Shown piece by piece: positions 4,514 to 8,259 of a stretch of DNA of 8,259 bases (position 1 is its first letter; each line of letters starts with the position of its first letter). The stretch is from Candidatus Hydrogenedentota bacterium (GTDB taxonomy: Bacteria > Hydrogenedentota > Hydrogenedentia > Hydrogenedentales > CAITNO01), in contig JAKPUV010001094.1 in the NCBI GenBank assembly GCA_029554925.1, positions 1-8,259 of the forward strand, written 5' to 3'. The position numbers and the translations under genes are program-made. The notes under the pieces are model-generated. The model was not told the origin of the DNA, ran no database searches, and was given only the letters and a program-made list of their open reading frames with translations.

Positions 4514-6117
4514 TCCAGGTATCCCAAAGACCGCAGGCGCTCCTCGAGGAGCGCCTCCTCTTCCGGCGAGTAGGGGCGCGCGTTGCCGTCCCCGCCGTCC
4601 GCGGGGGGCGTGTCCGCCGTCCGGGGGCCTGGGGCAAAGAGCGGACGCCCCTCCATGTCCGGACCCGTCACCCCGAGCGCGGAGAGCACCGTGGGGGCGA
4701 TGTCCAGCAGGGAGGGCCGCTCCGGCCCGCCTGCCACAACAGGCCGGTTCACCGCCAGCACGCCGGGGTTCCGGTGGACGCCGTTCATGCCGCGTTCCTT
4801 GCCGCCGGGGTATTCTGCCTCGGTTAACGTCCGGACCGCGCCGCCACTGCGCGCCCGGACACACACCGGAGCATACCCCCTTTCCGCCTTCAGAGACAAC
4901 ACCACGTCGGGGGCGCGGTCCACATGCGCGCCGTTGTAGAGGCGGGCGCGGGGCACGGCGTCCGCAATCACGTCCCATTCCCGCAGGCGCGCGCACAGTT
5001 CGGCCACGAAGGTGTCGTAGTCCTCGGGCGCGACGGTGCCCTGGGGGTCGCGCCCCCGGAGGTTCACCCGCACGGAGGGGAAGTAGCCCAGCTCCTCGGA
5101 GTAGGCGCGGGTGTTTGCCCAGTCCAGGCCGCCGAAGCGCGACCGGCTTTCGGCGCCCCCGGCCACGCCGCGCAGCCGGCGGAACAGCGCGCCGCGCGCG
5201 CGTTCGGGCACCACCGACAGCCCCAGCCGCTTGAGCAGGCTGTCCCGCCCGCCGCCGGGCAGGTAGCGCAGCAGGCCCATCTCGGCGAGACGGTTGTTCA
5301 GGTGGACCACCGTGGTGCCCGCGCCGGTGAAGCCGTGGTCCGAGACCACCATCACCAGCGTGTCCGGCCCGGCGGCGTCCACGAGGCGGCCCACGGCCGC
5401 GTCCAGCCGGGCGTACACATCGCGGATCGCGTCGGAGAAGGGGTTCGGCCCGGGATACCGCGGCGACTGCGGGTCGTGGAACATCCAGAAGTGGTGCGAG
5501 ACCGTGTCGCTCTCGCCGAAGACGGCCATGAAGAAATCCCACGGCTCGGTCCGCGCCCAGTTGAGGAGGATGCGCTCCTTCGCCTCGATCCCCCGCAGGA
5601 GCCGCCGCAGGGCCTCGGCGTGCCAGCCCGGCCCGATATGGCCCTCCTGGAAGTCGGCGAAACGCCACCCGGCGGCCTCGGCGGCCCGCGCGCGGGGATA
5701 CACAAACGAGGCGTCCACGGACGTGGCGACGGGGGAGTCGAAGCCGGAGAGCATGAGGCCGTTCACCGGCTCCGGCGGCCAGGTGGCGGGGACCCCCGCC
5801 ACCACCACGCGCCGCCCCGCGCGCGAGAGGACGTCCCACACCGCGGGCGCGCGGCGGAACGAGCCGTTCACAAAGCGCACGGCGTAGCGGCCGGGGACCA
5901 TTTCCGTGAAGTCGAAGACGCCGTGGCGGCCGGGGTTCACGCCGGTGACGCAGGTGGTCCACGCGGGGAAGGTGGCCGGCGGCGTGACGCTCTTCAGCGG
6001 CAGCAGCGCCCCGGCGGCCGCCAGCGCGCGCAGGTTCGGCAGCACGCCGTCGTCCATCCACCGGCGGCACAGCGCCGGGTCGGCCCCGTCGAGGCCCAGC
6101 AGGAGCACGCGGTTCAT
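4510..6117 (-). CDS. Type I phosphodiesterase / nucleotide pyrophosphatase-like alkaline phosphatase superfamily enzyme
   Basis: This 535-aa enzyme has the full bimetal set of the PF01663-type family: Asp10 in G-L-D-G-A-D, Thr49 as probable nucleophile in P-P-A-T-F-P-A-W, Asp204 and His208 in E-S-D-T-V-S-H-H-F-W, Asp260-His261 in S-D-H-G-F, and His448 in N-G-V-H-R-N-P-G. Reactions in this family are hydrolysis or transfer at phosphodiesters or phosphomonoesters, with two zinc ions. There is no signal peptide: the N-terminus goes straight into the first beta strand and metal ligand, so it is predicted to be cytoplasmic. The C-terminus ends E-E-A-L-L-E-E-R-L-R-S-L-G-Y-L-E, a tail I recall from related enzymes of environmental bacteria. 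The start at 6117 is set by the D-G-A motif and by the promoter just upstream; no good Shine-Dalgarno sequence precedes it. The coupled downstream glycosyltransferase suggests a role in making or trimming a phosphate-containing glycan or lipid head group (inference). Confidence 0.92.
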   Translation of the reverse strand: MNRVLLLGLDGADPALCRRWMDDGVLPNLRALAAAGALLPLKSVTPPATFPAWTTCVTGVNPGRHGVFDFTEMVPGRYAVRFVNGSFRRAPAVWDVLSRAGRRVVVAGVPATWPPEPVNGLMLSGFDSPVATSVDASFVYPRARAAEAAGWRFADFQEGHIGPGWHAEALRRLLRGIEAKERILLNWARTEPWDFFMAVFGESDTVSHHFWMFHDPQSPRYPGPNPFSDAIRDVYARLDAAVGRLVDAAGPDTLVMVVSDHGFTGAGTTVVHLNNRLAEMGLLRYLPGGGRDSLLKRLGLSVVPERARGALFRRLRGVAGGAESRSRFGGLDWANTRAYSEELGYFPSVRVNLRGRDPQGTVAPEDYDTFVAELCARLREWDVIADAVPRARLYNGAHVDRAPDVVLSLKAERGYAPVCVRARSGGAVRTLTEAEYPGGKERGMNGVHRNPGVLAVNRPVVAGGPERPSLLDIAPTVLSALGVTGPDMEGRPLFAPGPRTADTPPADGGDGNARPYSPEEEALLEERLRSLGYLE

Positions 6118-6123
6118 GGCGTC

Positions 6124-6132
6124 ATTGTAGCA
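6124..6132 (-). promoter_or_regulatory. Extended -10 promoter for the phosphodiesterase-glycosyltransferase pair, predicted leaderless
   Basis: The minus strand reads TGC-TACAAT (6132-6124): a TGn extension plus a 5-of-6 match to TATAAT. The last T is 7 nt from the A of the ATG at 6117, so the expected start of transcription falls on the start codon itself. There is no recognisable -35 at 17 nt, as is common for extended -10 promoters, and no Shine-Dalgarno before the ATG. The element lies directly after the terminator of the upstream gene, as an independent transcription unit requires. Confidence 0.55.
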
Positions 6133-6163
6133 ACATGGGACGGACGGGGGGAACGGGGGCGCG

Positions 6164-6199
6164 AAAAAAGGCGGCGCGGACCCGAAAGTCCGCGCCGCC
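6164..6199 (-). terminator. Intrinsic terminator of the LRR/PASTA gene
   Basis: In the direction of transcription a perfect 12-bp GC-rich stem (6199-6188 with 6181-6170) closes a 6-nt loop and is followed at once by six T residues (6169-6164). It starts 22 nt after the TGA of the LRR/PASTA gene. The opposite strand lacks a T tract after the stem, so it works for minus-strand transcription. With the promoter at 6124-6132 it fills most of the 104-bp gap between the two genes. Confidence 0.93.
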
Positions 6200-6221
6200 G
6201 GATCAGCGCCGCAGGGGCGGA

Positions 6222-8259
6222 TCAGAGGCAGTCGCTCGTGACGGTCACCCCGGCCGCCTGCAGCGCCGGAATCTGCGTGCCGCACGCGTCGGTGGAAAGC
6301 GGGTTGCCCGAGAGGTACAGGGCGGCGGGGGCCGTCAGTCCGGCCAACGCCGACACATCCGTGATCTGGTTGTCGTTGAACATCATCTCCTTCATGTTCA
6401 CCAGCGCGGCAAGGGGCGTCAGGTCCGATATCTGGTTCGCGCGGATGTTCAGGGTGTCCATGGCCGTCATTCCGGCCAGCGGGGACAGGTCTGTGATCTG
6501 GTTCTGGTAAATGACCAGGAACGAAATGGCCGTCAGTCCGTCCAGCGGCGCGAGGCTCGTGATCTGGTTGTTGCCCAGGCGCGCCCAGGACAGGTTTGCC
6601 GCGTGCTCCAGGCCCGTCAGGTCGGCGATGGTCAGGTCGTCGGCGCTGAGGGTTGTGAGGGCCAGCAGGTGTGCCCCGGTCAGCGGGGTGTCTGCGGCCA
6701 GCCCCAGCGCCGTGCGGACGGCCGCGGCGAGATTCGCGTCGGGCATGGTCACCAGCGCCGGGCCGAGGCTCACCACGATGTCCACCGGCGCATTCGCCGC
6801 CAACACCGAGCCTGGGGCCGGGTTCTGGCTGATCACCCGTCCCGCGGGCACGGTCTCGCTGGCGGACTCCGTCACCGCCCCAACCATGAGCCCCGCATCG
6901 CCGATGGCGGTCATCGCGGTGGACCGGGCGAGGCCGGCCACGTCGGGAACCGTCGCGGTTGCAATACAGGCGTCGTGGGTCACGGTCACCCCGCGCGCCT
7001 CCAGCGCGGGAATCTGCGTGTCGCACACGTCGGGGAAAAGCGGGTTGGCCGTCAACATAAGGCTCGGCGGACTGGCCGCCTCGGTGAAGACGGTTCCCGC
7101 CACCAGCGGGGCCACCGTGGTGAGCTGGTTCCAGTCGAGGGACAGGAAGGAGAGCTTCGCAAGCGCGGCCAGCGGCGCCGCATCGGCAATCTTGTTGTCC
7201 TGTAGCAGCAGGTTGACCAGGCCCGTCAGTCCGGACAGCGGCGCCACGTCCACAATCTGGTTGGTGTACAGGCCCAGAACGATGAGGCCAGTCAGTCCGG
7301 ACAGCGGCGTCACGTCCACAATCTGGTTCGCGACGAGATCCAGCACCAGGAGCGTGGACAGTCCGGACAGCGGCGTCACATCCGTGACCTGGTTAAGCGG
7401 GAGATACAGCTCCACCAGGCTCGTCAGTCCGGCCAGGGGCGCGAGGTCCGTGACCTGGTTGTTGTACAGGCCCAGATTGATCAGGTTTGTGAGTCCGGCC
7501 AGGGGCGTCAGGTCCGTGACCGCGTCGTTGGCAAGATACAGGTACGTCAGGTTCAGCGCGTGCTCCAGACCCGTCAGGTCGGCGATTCCCTTGTTGTTGC
7601 CGTCGAGACTGGTGAGGGCCAGCAGATGCACCCCGGTCAGCGGGGTGTCCGCGGCCAGGCCCAGCTGTTCTCGGATGGCCGCGGCGAGTGCGGCGTCGGG
7701 AACGTTCACGGGCGCGGAACCCAGGCTCACCACGAAGTCTACCGCGGACCCCGCCGCCACTTCCGCCCCCGCCGCCGGGTTCTGGCTGACCACCTGGCCC
7801 GCCGGAACCGTGTCGCTGTTGGCCTGCGTCACCGTGCCGACAGCCAAGCCCGCGCCGATAAGCGCCGATTCCGCCGTCGCCGGAAGCATCCATGTCACAT
7901 CGGGGACGAAGACCGACGGCCCCTTCGAGACCACGAGGTCAACCGCCGACCCCGGAACCACCAGCGCGCCCGCCGACGGGTTCTGGCTGACCACCTGGCC
8001 CGCGGGAACCGTGCCGCTGAAGGACTCGGCCACCGCGCCCAGAACCAGGCCTGCGCCCACAAGGGCGCTTTCCGCCCCGGCCTGGGTCAGATCCGCCAGG
8101 TCGGGAACGGCCACCGGAGCGATGCAGGCGTCGTGGGACACGGTCACGCCGCGCGCTTCCAGGGCGGGAATCTGCGTGTCGCACACTTCTGTGAAGAGCG
8201 GGTTGTTCGAGAGGTACAGGGTGGCGGGGCCCGTCAGTCCGGCCAGCGGTGACAGGTCC
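6222..8259 (-). CDS. Large extracellular LRR-PASTA repeat protein (C-terminal 678 residues; 5' end outside window)
   Basis: The frame is open to the right edge, so the start lies outside. An in-frame GTG at 8186 is an internal valine, since LRR sequence (L-S-P-L-A-G-L-T) continues upstream of it. Visible order: end of an LRR block with cap (C26...C45), two PASTA domains (about 49-113 and 117-180), an LRR N-cap with P-D-A-A-L-A-A-A-I (184-235), seven 22-residue LRRs (236-389) with cap (C412...C431), one PASTA (436-499), a second N-cap (503-554), four regular LRRs plus a degenerate last one (555-655), and a final cap (C659...C677) followed by L and TGA. The LRRs have the internalin/SDS22-type pattern L-x-x-N-Q-I-T-D-L-x-P-L-A-G-L-T. 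Each cap carries a cysteine pair 18-19 residues apart, likely a disulfide, implying an exported protein. No membrane anchor, sorting motif or kinase domain is seen in this part. Binding to protein or glycan ligands is likely; PASTA domains elsewhere bind peptidoglycan or mediate spacing. Confidence 0.93.
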   Translation of the reverse strand, partial: DLSPLAGLTGPATLYLSNNPLFTEVCDTQIPALEARGVTVSHDACIAPVAVPDLADLTQAGAESALVGAGLVLGAVAESFSGTVPAGQVVSQNPSAGALVVPGSAVDLVVSKGPSVFVPDVTWMLPATAESALIGAGLAVGTVTQANSDTVPAGQVVSQNPAAGAEVAAGSAVDFVVSLGSAPVNVPDAALAAAIREQLGLAADTPLTGVHLLALTSLDGNNKGIADLTGLEHALNLTYLYLANDAVTDLTPLAGLTNLINLGLYNNQVTDLAPLAGLTSLVELYLPLNQVTDVTPLSGLSTLLVLDLVANQIVDVTPLSGLTGLIVLGLYTNQIVDVAPLSGLTGLVNLLLQDNKIADAAPLAALAKLSFLSLDWNQLTTVAPLVAGTVFTEAASPPSLMLTANPLFPDVCDTQIPALEARGVTVTHDACIATATVPDVAGLARSTAMTAIGDAGLMVGAVTESASETVPAGRVISQNPAPGSVLAANAPVDIVVSLGPALVTMPDANLAAAVRTALGLAADTPLTGAHLLALTTLSADDLTIADLTGLEHAANLSWARLGNNQITSLAPLDGLTAISFLVIYQNQITDLSPLAGMTAMDTLNIRANQISDLTPLAALVNMKEMMFNDNQITDVSALAGLTAPAALYLSGNPLSTDACGTQIPALQAAGVTVTSDCL
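6333..6596 (-). repeat. Four tandem 66-bp LRR units (distal block)
   Basis: Four units of exactly 22 codons encode L-G-N-N-Q-I-T-S-L-A-P-L and relatives. They are more diverged from each other at the DNA level than those of the upstream block, and contain unusual methionine-rich positions (N-M-K-E-M-M-F). A degenerate fifth unit merges into the terminal cysteine cap. Confidence 0.85.
6967..7028 (-). repeat. Cysteine-cap module, nearly identical to 8125-8186
   Basis: The 62-bp segment coding for the cap (C-D-T-Q-I-P-A-L-E-A-R-G-V-T-V and the second cysteine) is repeated at 8125-8186 with four differences and a spacing of 1158 bp (386 codons). A third, more diverged version lies at the end of the gene near 6231-6292. 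The spacing keeps the frame, so recombination between the first two copies would delete or add one PASTA-PASTA-LRR module. Confidence 0.85.
7092..7553 (-). repeat. Seven tandem 66-bp LRR units (proximal block)
   Basis: Seven units of exactly 22 codons. Neighbouring units share long identical runs: the plus-strand string GTCCGGACAGCGGCG occurs at 7229, 7295 and 7361, exactly 66 bp apart. This points to recent unit duplication or gene conversion. The number of units could vary between strains by slippage or unequal recombination without breaking the frame. Confidence 0.9.
8125..8186 (-). repeat. Cysteine-cap module, second copy
   Basis: Partner of 6967-7028, same orientation, four differences in 62 bp. 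It encodes the cap that closes the LRR block entering from the right edge of the window. Confidence 0.85.

Noticed and set aside
3254..4573. Long open plus-strand frame opposite the glycosyltransferase
   Set aside because: It consists of Gly, Ala, Arg and Val-rich sequence typical of the antisense of a GC-rich gene. It has no domain, and the minus strand codes for a clear GT4 protein here.
3341..6070. A 909-codon minus-strand frame ending in the glycosyltransferase
   Set aside because: Only the part from 4513 downward is real; the rest is an Arg/Ala/Pro-rich out-of-frame reading of the phosphodiesterase. The ATGA overlap sets the true start.
4924..6510. Long open plus-strand frame opposite the phosphodiesterase and the end of the LRR gene
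   Set aside because: It crosses the terminator, the promoter and two well-supported minus-strand genes, and its product has no recognisable motif.
4510..7026. An 838-codon minus-strand frame ending in the phosphodiesterase
   Set aside because: The portion upstream of 6117 reads the LRR gene and the terminator in the wrong frame. The D-G-A-D motif starts right after the ATG at 6117.
8184..8186. GTG as the start of the LRR/PASTA gene
   Set aside because: The frame continues upstream as LRR sequence to the window edge, and the codon corresponds to a conserved position just before the cap cysteine.

Overview
The window is a GC-rich bacterial stretch in which every gene I can support reads on the minus strand, so transcription runs from high to low coordinates. 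The organism is probably an uncultured, diderm-type environmental bacterium. The grounds are indirect: two SPase II lipoprotein signals, a large secreted LRR/PASTA protein, and a phosphodiesterase ending in an 'EERLRSLGYLE'-like tail, a type of tail I associate with Planctomycetota, Hydrogenedentota or Acidobacteria-like genomes. The phylum is an inference only; there is no rRNA or marker gene here.

Layout from right to left. (1) 8259-6222: the C-terminal 678 residues of a large extracellular protein that alternates internalin-type leucine-rich repeat blocks with PASTA domains. It ends at a textbook intrinsic terminator (6199-6164). (2) 6117-3341: a two-gene unit coding for a type I phosphodiesterase/alkaline-phosphatase-superfamily enzyme and a GT4-type glycosyltransferase, coupled by an ATGA overlap. 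An extended -10 promoter sits so close to the phosphodiesterase ATG that the mRNA is predicted to be leaderless. (3) 3260-321: a compact three-gene operon behind a good sigma70-type promoter. Its genes code for a lipoprotein metzincin-like metalloprotease, a lipoprotein with HEAT-like helices, and a secreted helical protein. Two of the three overlap, and each start has a Shine-Dalgarno sequence at the same 9-nt spacing. (4) 320-1: an intact-looking but headless copy of the glycosyltransferase 3' end, a GC palindrome, and the probable start of a further gene that runs off the left edge.

The most notable observation is that the three-gene protease operon and its promoter lie exactly between two direct copies of a 98-bp segment from the 3' end of the glycosyltransferase gene (208-305 and 3381-3478, 93/98 identical). 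All five differences fall at third codon positions and are synonymous. So the left copy derives from a real, selected glycosyltransferase gene, and the operon looks like a 3.17-kb cassette placed at the end of that gene with its 3' end duplicated or replaced. The base composition of the cassette, especially the protease gene, is visibly lower in GC than the glycosyltransferase and phosphodiesterase genes. No integrase or transposase is visible.

How the genes may work together is inference. The phosphodiesterase and glycosyltransferase probably act on a surface glycan or a lipid-linked head group. The cassette places a protease and a partner on the envelope and secretes a third protein. The LRR/PASTA protein is a surface or secreted binding protein under separate transcription.
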